Source of the DNA: Oryzias latipes
Lineage: Eukaryota; Chordata; Actinopteri; Beloniformes; Adrianichthyidae
Direction of reading: 5' to 3'
Assembly (NCBI RefSeq): GCF_002234675.1
Contig: NC_019880.2
Location: 13,691,756 to 13,755,755, forward strand
Length of the DNA stretch: 64,000 nucleotides
Part shown: positions 20,365-30,814 of the stretch, piece after piece
How positions within the stretch are numbered: the first letter of the stretch is position 1
Layout: each line of letters starts with the position of its first letter
Translations under genes and position numbers: made by a program
Notes under the pieces: generated by a model
What the model was told of the DNA's origin: nothing
The model's database searches: none
Seen by the model: only the letters and a program-made list of their open reading frames with translations

Positions 20365-21879
20365 TTAATAAAAGAGACCATTGAAGCCTATCTCAATTTT
20401 TGAGATAAACCTTGCAAACTTGGATCTCTTTTTCAGAATGTGCTTTTCAAAGGTTTTAGCCACGACAAAGTCACAAACTGACTGGTCCAAGTTCATGCAC
20501 ATGAGAGATACACTTTCTGGATATTTACAGAAATTGATCAAATTCATGTACGTCACTTTTTCCAGGCCTTTTATTGTGCCATTTTCCAAATTGAAATCAT
20601 AAGCAAAGCACATATCCCACAGGACATCATACAGCCTTTTGAAAAGCAGTTGAAAGTTGTCCTTGGAACATGTATAACCTGCTTTTCTGAAGATGTAAGG
20701 AATTGCAACCGTGAGGTACTCGTTTAACAAGGTGTTGCAATTTTCCATCTTGGCCTCAAGAATTTCTAATTCCTCAGGTGACAGGAGCTGTATGTCCACA
20801 GACATTTGGCTTTTGCAAGATTGACTTGTGGACATTTCCGGAGGGCCTGATTTTAAGATTGACTTCTGTTCATTTGTCTTTTCCTTGCGGTTGCATGACT
20901 GGATTGCAGCAACTTGCTTTTTCCGAGCAGAAGTCATCTTTGGGCAGCTGTTGAGATCTCTGCACACAACCTTTTTCGTCAGAAGGCTTTGTTTAAAGAT
21001 GGCTGCAACAAGGTTGTCATGTATTTGATCCTCCAGATCCATAGCCATGACTAGTGGAATGGCATTTAGCTTTAAACTTTCTGTGACCTTTTTATAAATG
21101 ACTTTGCTTAGTCCTCGAAAGTTTTCCTCACTTATGTAGCATTCCAAGGTCTCTGCTTCCTTCCAGAGTCTTGTAAAGAGGCGCCTCCTGTAAAGTTCAA
21201 ACTTGTCATTGCATAATGAGGTTTTACTCTTTTTGAAGGTGCGTTTTATGAGATCCTCCACCAGTTTTTCAAGAAGGGCCTTTTGAGTTTCTTTTGCTGC
21301 ATGCAGATCCTTCTGGGCTTTACCATCATCTTTTTTTTGGAATGTTTGGGTTCCAGCATTACTTTTTTCGGCTGTGAGCCCATCCGCCGCAGTGGAGCAA
21401 GCTGCCTGCTTTGTTCCTTCTTTGCTTTTAGTTTTTTCGCAAAGATCCCCAAGTAACGTACAGAAGCTTGTTACCATTAAGTCCAAGTTCTTAGAACAGC
21501 TTTGTACGTTGTTGGATTCCCTTTGCTTCAACACCTCCTCGGTTATTAAGACAATCAAGGTGTTGCAGGCGTGGGATGATGTGGGGTCTTTGCTGCTGTG
21601 GAGGACTTCCATGAATGCTGTGGGAACAGTCCTGGTGACAAGGTCCATCACAGCTTCCTTTGTTCGCAAACCTTCATTCCTGTTTTCCAAATGTTTTGAA
21701 ATCAGGTTTACGATCCTTGACATCAAATCTCTTATTATTTCTTTGGATTTGACATCAGGATGTCCCTTCATCAGCTGTGATGTCTGTGACTTTGAAAATC
21801 TGAGCAGGTCAAATTGAAAAATCAATTTTATGTCCGTACTCAGATCGCTGTTACGACACTGGGCCATCTCTTTCCTCAT
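20365..21879 (-). CDS. Uncharacterised intronless 504-residue protein with internal repeat, copy 2
   Basis: Tandem paralogue of the gene at 6,000-7,514, also 504 codons and intact. By eye it differs at M15T, I37M, S41P, T159A and K333E (first-copy residue listed first), plus about six silent sites. The same two modules are present at about 203-302 and 384-484. It lies head to head with pomt2: its ATG is 1.55 kb from the pomt2 ATG on the opposite strand, so some upstream elements could be shared. GC boxes (gccccgccccc near 22,050) and a tacgtcac CRE-like half site lie within 300 bp of its start, as in copy 1. I do not assign a function. Confidence 0.75.
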   Translation of the reverse strand: MRKEMAQCRNSDLSTDIKLIFQFDLLRFSKSQTSQLMKGHPDVKSKEIIRDLMSRIVNLISKHLENRNEGLRTKEAVMDLVTRTVPTAFMEVLHSSKDPTSSHACNTLIVLITEEVLKQRESNNVQSCSKNLDLMVTSFCTLLGDLCEKTKSKEGTKQAACSTAADGLTAEKSNAGTQTFQKKDDGKAQKDLHAAKETQKALLEKLVEDLIKRTFKKSKTSLCNDKFELYRRRLFTRLWKEAETLECYISEENFRGLSKVIYKKVTESLKLNAIPLVMAMDLEDQIHDNLVAAIFKQSLLTKKVVCRDLNSCPKMTSARKKQVAAIQSCNRKEKTNEQKSILKSGPPEMSTSQSCKSQMSVDIQLLSPEELEILEAKMENCNTLLNEYLTVAIPYIFRKAGYTCSKDNFQLLFKRLYDVLWDMCFAYDFNLENGTIKGLEKVTYMNLINFCKYPESVSLMCMNLDQSVCDFVVAKTFEKHILKKRSKFARFISKIEIGFNGLFY

Positions 21880-22699
21880 GTCTTTCTATCTACGACCACA
21901 AACATTTCACCCAGTTTGATTTCTATTTAAGGATAAATCTGATTCCCTCAAAAACACTTAATGACATTATAAGATGTCATATTAACAAATCATGACATCA
22001 TTAAGTGTCAAATAAACACATCATGACATAAACACATTGTGATATCACGAGCCCCGCCCCCACCCACTCGCAGTAATTACGTCACTTCTCTTCATCATAA
22101 TGACATCACTCTGACACACACACACACAAACCTCAGGTTTTAGCTTTGGCCACTAATTTAGTTTTTATTTCCAGTTTTATTTTATTATTACTGTATTGTC
22201 GTTTAGGTAAACAAATAGGTTTTTGAGACGGACTTGACTAAAAAACAATACAGTAGTGAAATGCGTTACAATTCTGAGACGATAAAACTGCAATGAATCA
22301 ACTCGGTACAACAACGCCCCGTGGTGGCCTAATTGGTGAACTACACAGCAATGAAGCGCTTTTGCTAGCTTAACTTCAATTTTCGTCCTGGTTTTCCACG
22401 TTCGAAAATGAAAAATTAGGATTGGCTATAGATCTATACTCTAAATCATGCTCAGTGGGAGAGTGGAACATTCCTATTTTTTTTAAATGGAAATGAAAAT
22501 AATAATAAAATAGTAAAGTAAAAAATAACTGTCACATTTTTCCCTGAGTGCAGGGAGCTAATACGAACAACCATAGCTGTTTTTTTTTTAAATCTCTGAT
22601 TTTATCGAGAGCCTGAAGAGTTTGATAGACAAAAAGGGCTCAGAAAAAAATATTTAAACGCAAAAGCAGTAAAGTCCCATTTACATTTTTCGTAAACAT

Positions 22700-23430
22700 G
22701 CTAGCTCAGAGTAATTTGCTGGGGATTGTGGGAAAATGTGTGTCATTTAGCACTGGCGTTTATTTTTTGGCCAGACTCATGACACCTTGCTTCAAAGGGC
22801 GGGGTCGTATAGTGAGTGACATTTTGACTATTTCTATAACAACTGTTTTTTCCCTGCTAGATGTAATCGTGTCATATCTCGTTGAAAAGCCTTTTTTAAA
22901 TGTCGGTGTGCTTACCGCGTAAATAGAACTAAATTATCCGCAAAGCCACAAATTCAACCGGCACGAGCGGGCGTTGTAAACGAACGGACACAATTCCACT
23001 AGAATACATCTCCCAGACAGCAGTGGGTCTTTTTACGTGTCTTTCCACTGCGTGGTGGGATGTGGATGTAGAATTTCCGAAAGACGAGGGTATGTCGTGC
23101 TAAAAGACGACAGTATATCTGGCATTCTGTGGAAACTTCCCACAAGATAATGGAGCGGAATTGTTTGAATACATGTAGCTTTGTAGCTAAATTGATCGGT
23201 AACTCTGTAAAGCTAAGTCAGTGGGAGAGTTATGTCACTATCATGTTAATCTCAGTTTACCGAGGACATATTAGTTTAATTCGCTTAAACTAAAAAACCA
23301 TTTTGATAGTGCAGCCTTAAGTTATAGGTCGCTGCTGCAATAATGTTTTAATTAATATCCAGCTTTTACATTTTTGAACTAACGTTTTAAGATATTGGAC
23401 TTTTTTTTTTTGTATACATTTCCTATTCAA
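22700..23430 (+). promoter_or_regulatory. pomt2: pomt2 upstream region
   Basis: Lies between the 504-codon gene and the pomt2 ATG. It includes the ZNF143-like site at 22,718-22,735, a GC box (aagggcggggtcg near 22,795) and a gagcgggcgttg stretch near 22,964. The transcription start cannot be placed by eye; the copy-1 homologue keeps only the part up to about 22,875. Confidence 0.4.
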
Positions 23431-26400
23431 ATGGACAAAGCAGACTGCCCATCCCAAAACAAAACAAAGGACTTTTCAACTCTACGAAACAGGAAAATCT
23501 GTGCCTCCAAAGCACAACAATCATCCTTCAGCCTTGTGTCAAAGCACAAAAATGTCCAACCTGCAGAAATGTCAAAAGATGGCACACAGCTTCCATCCCC
23601 TCCAGGCCACGAGCCAAGAAACAAAACACTCCTTATTCTTGTTGTGGTGTTGTCTTTCTCTACACGCTTCTACAAGTTAGCAGAGCCCCCTCACGTGTGG
23701 TGAGTAACTTGGTCTATCTTATCCATGTGGCCGTTCTTTTCTGTTAAGTCTGTCCATTCTTGTTGCAGCTGGGATGAAACGCACTTTGGAAAAATGGGGA
23801 GCTACTACATCAACAGAACCTTCTTCTTCGACGTCCATCCGCCTCTCGGGAAAGTGAGAAAGATGGCTTGTATAGCTGACAGATTGTCGCCCAAAAGCAC
23901 TGATATATTTGGATATGTCTGTTTGCAGATGCTGATTGGTTTTGCTGGTTTTATGACTGGTTATGATGGTACTTTTCCCTTTATCAAACCTGGAGACAAA
24001 TATGAAGAACACAACTATCTCGGGATGAGAGGAGTATGCTGCTTTTTGAATGCACCAAACCAAAACTGGAAAGTTAAATCTATTGAGGTGGATTTATTAA
24101 TGTTTTCTTCTTCTTGTTGTTGTTGTTGTTTTTTGCACAGTTTTGTGCTGCACTGGGCTCCTGCCTTCCTATCTTTGCCTACCTCATCGTGCTGGAGCTG
24201 TCTCAGGCTCAAAGTGCTGCTCTCATAGCAGCCAGCCTGCTCATATTTGGTTAGTAATCAACACGTTGAGTTGTTCAATAGCATAGAAAAACATTCCAAT
24301 GATATTTAAAGTTCAACATTCGATGTCTTTTTTTTTTTTTTTTTAATCTTCACAATGCCATTTTATATTTGCTTTGATTTAACTTCTGCGTCCTCTTGGT
24401 CCTTGGCTCTTTTTTTCCATAAAGACCCACTCCGATCAAAGTGTTTCCAGTTGTCTTTTATTATGATTGTCATTTTTTGCGAAAATCAAGAAACCTCGTC
24501 GTTTTCTAGGAGTTTTCTGCACAGCAGAAGTACTTTAAGTGCCTCAGAGATGTGGGTGGGACCACTGCCTCGGAACAGCCCCTCCTAGATACCGAGAGCT
24601 CTCTGTTTACATGCTCTCCTGGTAGTTCACAGCACCTCAATATCCAGCAATATCAGAGCCATCCAGCCATATGGTTTTGAGTTAGCTCGGATGAGAAAAT
24701 CAAAAATTTGCATACAGTAGATCGGTTTGTCTCCAAGTGGATGCATCAGAGTAACAAATACGCTTTTCTTTTTTTTTACTACTGCATTTTTTCATCTGCT
24801 CCTGATTCTCGTTGATATATATAAATCAATACTTAGAAAAACAATCTTGAGCCTAATTTTCTTAATTGTCTGAAAAAATGCAACAAGAACATGTTAAAAG
24901 CATCAAAAACACTTTTCTTTTTGGGTGGGTCTTTAAATATAGAATTACCTTTAAAAAAATCTTCTCCACTTTGCTTATAGACACAGGCTGCATCACTATC
25001 TCACAGTACATCCTGTTAGACCCAATACTGATGTTCTTCATTATGGCGGCAGTACTGAGTATGATCAAGTTCAACCAGCAGAGATACAGGTAAAAGAAAA
25101 CAAAAAAAAGTGTGGGTTTTATTCTCATACTTCATTACTCTTTTCTATACTTTATCATTTATTATGTGTTTATTTAGTCATTAATCTTAGCTTACTTGTC
25201 ATGTTGATAGACGAGACTAAATGAAGTATTTACTTTTTAAGGATAATTTCTTCCATTGTGTTGTCAAAACTGCCAAACTTCCAACTGAATAGCATCAGTA
25301 AAAATCTCATTATGCCCTCCTCCCTCAGGCCTTTCACTGCCCCCTGGTGGATGTGGCTGGTACTGTGTGGCGCAAACCTCTCTGGGGCTGTTGGGGTGAA
25401 GTTTGTTGGCCTGTTTATAATCGTTTTAGTTGGCCTGAACACAATTTCGGACCTTTGGGTTCTTTTGGGAGACCTGAATCTGTCTCTGGTAAAAGTTGCT
25501 GAAAGGTCATGCACAGAGTTAGTTTGTTATCAACCAGAGATTCTATCACCTTTTTTTGTTTTTTTGTTTTAGGTGGACGTTTTAAAGCACTTGCTTGCTC
25601 GAGTGGCTGGGCTCATCCTCCTTCCGCTCTTCCTCTACGTTACAATATTTGCAGTCCACTTTGTTGTGTTGAACAAAAGGTGAATGGTTGGAGTTTGTGT
25701 GGTGGCATCAACTGCACCACTTAACTGGTCCTGTATTTTCCCAGTGGGCCCGGTGACGGTTTCTTCAGCTCTGCTTTCCAGTCCCGCCTAATTGGAAACA
25801 ACCTGCACAATGTATCCATGCCAGAGTGTGAGTCCTGAATGTTTTTTTTTTTAACCATGCACAATTAAAAACATTAAAAAAAACAGGGGAATTCTGGGAA
25901 AAAATGTTACCCTAAAAGGCAACATACGAGGTAAAATCTCACTTCATTCCGATGTCCCCTTCAAAGACTTGATGTCAACCGCTGACTGGTTATCTATCTC
26001 TTCCATCTCTGAAAATTAATTAGTTTCATCTCCATTTGGGTTTGATACATACATAAAACAGCAAATTACCTTTTAGTTGCTGTAAAATAAGGTAAAATAT
26101 TTAAATTGGCATTTGAGCTGTTGTTTTAATGATAAAATCAACTTGTTTTTTCAATGCAGACCTGGCGTACGGCTCAACCATCACAGCAAAAAACCTCCGT
26201 ATTGCTGGCGGTTACCTTCACTCCCACTGGCACCTCTACCCAGAGGGGGTTGGAGCAAAGCAACAGCAGGTTCATCCTAATGTGTTGCATCCTTCGGACA
26301 TGTTCAAATGTCACGCACGTCGGTCTAAATGTCATTGATCTATCAGGTTACAGCCTATCTCCATAAAGACTACAACAACCTGTGGCTGGTTCGAAAACCG

Positions 26401-29400
26401 GAGGAGAACGATTGTAAGAAAACATTTCCCTTTCTTGAGTTAATTATACAGTTAAAAACAATCTGGTCAATGTAAAAAGTCTACATAATAATCGAACTCA
26501 ATGGTTCCCAACCCTGGAGGCCGCTGACTTGTACTGGTCCATGTGACAGTTAGTACCAGGCTGCAGTGAAAAAAAACATCACCTATATTTTTTCCGTTTT
26601 ATTAACTGTCTGATTCTGAAGGAAGTGTTATTTTCACCCGGGGAGTAAGTCGGTGTAGAACGGCTGCTCCTCGTGGTTGGGTGTCGTGAGTTCAAATCCA
26701 TTGCTGAGTCAAACCAAAGACTCTAAAATTGAGACCCTTTGCCTCCCTGCCAGACACCAAACGATTCCAAAGCGCGGCTGTGTCTGCAGCCCACTGCTCC
26801 CTCAGGGGATGGGTCAGATGTGGAGAGCAAATTTCACTCACCTAGATGATTGACAGCTAATGGCGTTTTAACTTTACTTGCCGCAAGTCAAGTCGCTCGG
26901 TCACATCTTAAAAATACATCAGCTACTCTCTTTAGCCGGCCGCTAAATTTGGATTATGAATTTGTTTTTTTAAGCTTCCACTTTGACAGTAATGGTTTTG
27001 AAGGGAAAATCTACATCACACCTTAATGGTTCCTACACCAAATCTAGTGTACTAATATAGTTTAAACCAGCTGCAGATATTTTAGAGGGCATGAAGACAA
27101 ACTTTGTCCTCAAAAGTTAAGGAAAACTGGAGGCTAAAAAAATAGTTTTTTTTTTAATTGAACAGGGCGGCCTGTGAACAAATTGTGTGGGGTTAAAAAG
27201 TCCTGAAAGAGGCTGGGGACCTCTGATCTAACTGATCTGTTTGTCTTCAACAAGCTGAGTCCAGGACTCCGGTTCTGGTTCGTCATGGAGACATCATTCG
27301 ACTGGAGCACAAAGAGTAAATGTCAAGTTCCCATTTGCCGTTCAGTTTCACAAAAATGAAACCAGTCATTGAATCTTGTATAACTTTATTCCTTCAGAAC
27401 AACTCGGAACCTCCACGCCCACCGTCAGGAAGCTCCTCTCACCAAAAAGCATTTTCAGGTGACCGGCTACGGCATTGTGAGTACCAGTGGTCACATGACC
27501 TCAACTTTCATTGGTTTAAAGAAGATAACGACCAATAACAACAGAAGCTTTTTATATCTGCTATTTATTTATATGACTTGTTAACGTATGAAAAAATCTC
27601 TAAACTTAACATTCATTTGGCCTGCTGTTAGAATGGAACCGGAGACTCCAATGATCTGTGGCGAGTGGAGGTTTGTGGAGGCCAGAGGGGCGACCTGGTG
27701 AAGGTACTGCGGAGCAAAGTTCGCTTTCTGCACAAAGCTACCGGCTGTGTCCTCTACTCCTCTGGAAAGACTCTTCCAAAATGGTACAACCCGTTAAGGT
27801 TCGTCTTTCTCTCAATACCTGCAGAACAAGCGACTCATGTTGGGTTTCTCCTTAGGGGGTGGGAACAGGTCGAGGTCACCTGCAGTCCTTACTTGAAGGA
27901 GTCTCCAAGCTCACAGTGGAACATTGAGGATCATTTTCATCCAGAATGTAGGATTTTTTTTATTTTATTTTTTATTTTAAATTGGCAAGCACTTTGAAAT
28001 GTTTTACCCTTCGATTGTTCGGCAGTGCCCAACATTAGTTTGTCCGTGCTGAAGCCCAACTTTCTGGAAATCTTGTTGGAGTCCCACATAGTTATGATAA
28101 AGGTGAGTGACATAAAGTGATTGAATAGGAAAAAAAACTGTTTTAATGCCGTGTGCAAATGATGAAACCTGTTATTTTAGGGAAACAGTGGCTTGAAAGC
28201 CAAAGACAATGAGATGAACTCCAAACCTTGGCACTGGCCTATCAACTACCAGGTACATCAGCTGATCAGCCTATTCATTTGCATTATTTACCTGCTCCTA
28301 AGTCTTAGTGTTATTGTTTTAATGAAGGGCCTGAGATTTTCAGGCGTAAATGAGACGGAGTATCGCGTTTACCTGCTGGGAAACCCAGTGAGTCCTCTAG
28401 GCTGACCTCATGGTCATGTCATCTTATTTTCTTAGGTGTTTCGAAACAAAAGAATTCACTGTTAAAATGTCTCCTGTAGGTGGTCTGGTGGATAAATCTG
28501 GCCTCTTTAGGGCTGTACGTCATCATGGTGGCAGTGGCGTCCATTGCCATAAAGAGAGGTTTGCCCTTGAACCAAAGCCGACTAGGTGAGGAGGTTGATT
28601 TGGTCGTGGCTGCAGCCGAGATGCGCGGATGAAAGAAAACGATGATGAAATCTTCTGTTTCAGAGCATTCACGGCTCCTGAAGAGAGGAGGAGGCCTGCT
28701 GCTGCTCGGCTGGCTGCTGCACTACCTCCCCTTCTACGCCATGGGCCGCGTCCTGTACTATCACCACTACTTCCCCGCCATGCTCTTCAGCAGCATGCTG
28801 ACGGGTAAAGCAAAAGCTTTTTCCAACTCTGAATAAATGAAGCACACAGCCAGACGTTTAAGGTTTAAGGCCACCATATTTTGCTTTAAAAAGGAATTTA
28901 TCCTCTGAAGACTGCAGATGTTTTGCTGGCAACTTTCCACGCCTGTTCAAATCCTTTTTTTTAATGAATTGAATAGAACTTTATTTATAAAGAACTTTTC
29001 ATAGAACAGTAACGCAAAGTGCTTTACAAGCTTCAAACTTTTTAAAAAACAAAATTATAAAATGCACAGAATGTCCTCCCGCACCCAACATAATCAAACA
29101 TTAAATGACACATAAATTAAACTTAAATTATAAAATACAAATAAAAAAACAAAGTGGAAACCTGACATGATGCTGATTTTAGGAAATATTTGCCATGCCA
29201 CAGACTGACCCAGTCACTGTCCCAGCGTGACCTCCCGGTGGGAGTCTCCATGTCGTTAAAATGCAACAATTAGAGACTAATGATTGTGTTACAGGAAAAG
29301 GTGGGATCAGTCTTTTTGTTGAAAATAACAAAAACAAAACATCAGTGTTTTGCCTCAGAAGAGCATGTGCTGTCAGGTTGGTGCCGTCTTTTGAGGGTTG

Positions 29401-29820
29401 TCGCCTTGTTTCAACAGGAGTTACACTGGACATCCTTCTTAAAAGCTCTGACCTGCTGCTCCACTCTGTTTATTCTGACCGGCTGAAAGTTGGTGGATGG
29501 CTGCTACTTCAGCTCAGCATCCTTTACAGGTGAGACTCATAAGAGAGCCCTAACTTTGCAGTTTATATCAGGTGAAAGTAACTCTTCTCGTAACTTTTTG
29601 CATTGCAAAGTGCTAAATACTGTAAGGCAGACCTCATATTTACATCTAGTTGGTGGGAATGTAAAGGCAATAAAGAATTTGTTGATTTTGAGTAGATCTT
29701 TGTCTTCCTTCCAGTTTCTACCTTTTTCATCCTCTGTCCTATGGCATGATGGGTCCTCTTGCCCATGAGCCGGGCAGTGCCATGGCAGGCCTGAAGTGGA
29801 TAGACTCCTGGGACTTCTAG
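23431..29820 (+). CDS. pomt2: Protein O-mannosyl-transferase 2, complete 21-exon gene
   Basis: ER multi-pass GT39 enzyme that, with POMT1, moves mannose from dolichyl-phosphate-mannose to Ser/Thr, starting O-mannosyl glycans on alpha-dystroglycan. Exons by consensus splice sites: 23431-23699, 23769-23853, 23929-24033, 24141-24249, 24981-25089, 25329-25488, 25573-25679, 25745-25827, 26160-26269, 26347-26413, 27255-27315, 27398-27476, 27632-27783, 27856-27947, 28026-28102, 28181-28252, 28328-28387, 28480-28585, 28664-28804, 29418-29529, 29715-29820. All phases join, giving 753 residues (human is 750). Landmarks: [16 protein letters not shown] with the catalytic DE pair near 92-93; three MIR motifs at about 345-525 ([25 protein letters not shown]); and a C-terminal transmembrane part with [14 protein letters not shown] and the end WIDSWDF. 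ATG 23,431 is chosen over an upstream TTG. The gene looks intact; copy 2 of the duplication ends inside exon 4. Confidence 0.96.
24421..24905 (-). mobile_element. Dispersed MITE family, copy A (pomt2 intron 4)
   Basis: Read on the minus strand it carries the family landmarks: catgttcttgttgcat, aagaaaattaggctc, gaatcaggagcagatg, and an end near gatcggagtgggtc. Four more members lie at 32,695, 35,850, 39,660 and 49,920. Confidence 0.65.
26499..27225. mobile_element. hAT-like element in pomt2 intron 10
   Basis: Ends caatggttcccaaccctgg / ggctggggacctctg. Flanks atcgaact (26,491-26,498) and atctaact (27,226-27,233) match at 7 of 8 bases. No transposase frame; it contains a tRNA-derived SINE. Confidence 0.7.
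26640..26850 (+). mobile_element. tRNA-derived SINE nested in the hAT element
   Basis: The head has tRNA-like promoter boxes (tcggtgtagaacggctgc and a B-box-like gagttcaaatcc), and the tail reads ctcaggggatgggtcagatg. The tail is of the same type as at 9,768-9,852. Confidence 0.65.
28960..29135 (+). repeat. Interspersed repeat fragment (pomt2 intron 19)
   Basis: gaactttatttataaagaac followed by caaagtgctttacaagc is the pattern of a very common fish interspersed repeat (tttattt ... caaggtgctgtacat). A second member starts near 61,970. Confidence 0.5.
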
Positions 29821-30144
29821 TTATCCTTGTTTGATTAAGATGTCACAGACACGGAGCATTTTGAGCCGAGGGAATTTCAAAACATCAGTTTGAGTCTAAA
29901 CATTTCATTTGTCTTTCTGTAAGAAAAAATGTGAATTCAGTCAGTTTGGAAAGCAGATTGTAGAATCTTTTAAGATGCACTGGAGTTGTCACCAAGTTGC
30001 CTTTAGTGACAAACTAAATTCCATTTGAAAGAGACAGTAGTTGTTGTTTTTTTTAAAGCCAGAACATTTTACATGTATTTTTAGTTGAGATTGTCCTGAG
30101 CTTTAGTATTATACTTTTGATTTTGTGTTTTTATTATGTTGATC

Positions 30145-30150
30145 AATAAA
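30145..30150 (+). terminator. pomt2: pomt2 polyadenylation signal AATAAA
   Basis: Canonical AATAAA 325 bp after the stop codon, with T/GT-rich sequence following. It is the first canonical signal downstream on the plus strand that I see. Confidence 0.7.
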
Positions 30151-30242
30151 TTGTTTTATTCTTGTATTTCATGTCCTGTTATATTTGCAAAATTTACAAA
30201 CACAAAACGAGATGTGCCGCAAAGTCAAAAAATTGGAAAACT

Positions 30243-30244
<2 letters not shown>

Positions 30245-30307
<63 letters not shown>
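30245..30307. repeat. (AT)n microsatellite
   Basis: About 31 uninterrupted AT dinucleotides between pomt2 and lin52. Confidence 0.97.
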
Positions 30308-30310
<3 letters not shown>

Positions 30311-30689
30311 AATTGTACCGTTTTTTTATGTATACTTAAGTTCAAACTTGTAAAATCTGTGAAACATGGGCCTAGTAAACTAAATGCAAGAAATTGTTGT
30401 TATAAAAATATAAACTAAATGCAAAACATTCCAAATCTGGGATGTGAAAGTCTTGTTTAATAATTGAGTTATGGTTTTTCTTTCCAGAAATAAAAACTAG
30501 AGGGAATAAAAGGTGATTTAAATGTCCCCTAAGGTAAAACCATAAAATGTACCAGCATTGTAACATTTCATTGAGACTATGGTGGGCTTAAATAAGGGTC
30601 TTTTCATTAAGTTATGACAGTAATGTTCGTACTACAATTTCTAAGACGATATAAATCTTTGAATAAAACGAACAGTAATCTTCTGTGCC

Positions 30690-30814
30690 TCTTGTAAACA
30701 GCGCGAGCACCATTGCCGCCCTCTAGCGGCGTAATTTTGAAAAACATCGCCACACCTCAAAACAGAGCGCGGCCGCTGCGATTGGTTGTTGCATGTCACA
30801 TGATTATTTTGAAG
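30690..30814 (+). promoter_or_regulatory. lin52: lin52 promoter region
   Basis: A short GC-rich island directly before the ATG, with a gcgcggccgctgcg stretch (30,767-30,780), an inverted CCAAT box (attgg, 30,781-30,785) and a cacatg E-box. No TATA box, fitting a housekeeping-type promoter. Confidence 0.5.

Larger units (their letters stand above)
10663..24207. repeat. Tandem segmental duplication, copy 2 (complete unit, 13.5 kb)
   Basis: The unit starts at the junction 10,662/10,663 and ends at 24,207, the base in the real pomt2 exon 4 that matches the last pomt2 base of copy 1 (shared ctgtctcagg). It therefore includes the pomt2 upstream region and exons 1-3. The layout fits a simple head-to-tail tandem duplication. 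Sequence 10,663-11,155 is the left edge of the unit; I see no gene in it. Confidence 0.85.

Noticed and set aside
23395..23430. Upstream extension of pomt2 exon 1 to position 23,395
   Set aside because: It begins with TTG, not ATG; the first ATG in frame is 23,431.
22876..24009. Possibility that this segment was inserted in copy 2 rather than deleted from copy 1
   Set aside because: It contains pomt2 exons 1, 2 and most of 3, needed by the intact gene, so loss from copy 1 is the simpler reading.
26640..26850. Functional tRNA gene
   Set aside because: A/B-box-like motifs are present but there is no cloverleaf, and the 3' part is a SINE tail.
30136..30418. Frames made of Ile/Tyr repeats
   Set aside because: Translation of the (AT)n microsatellite.
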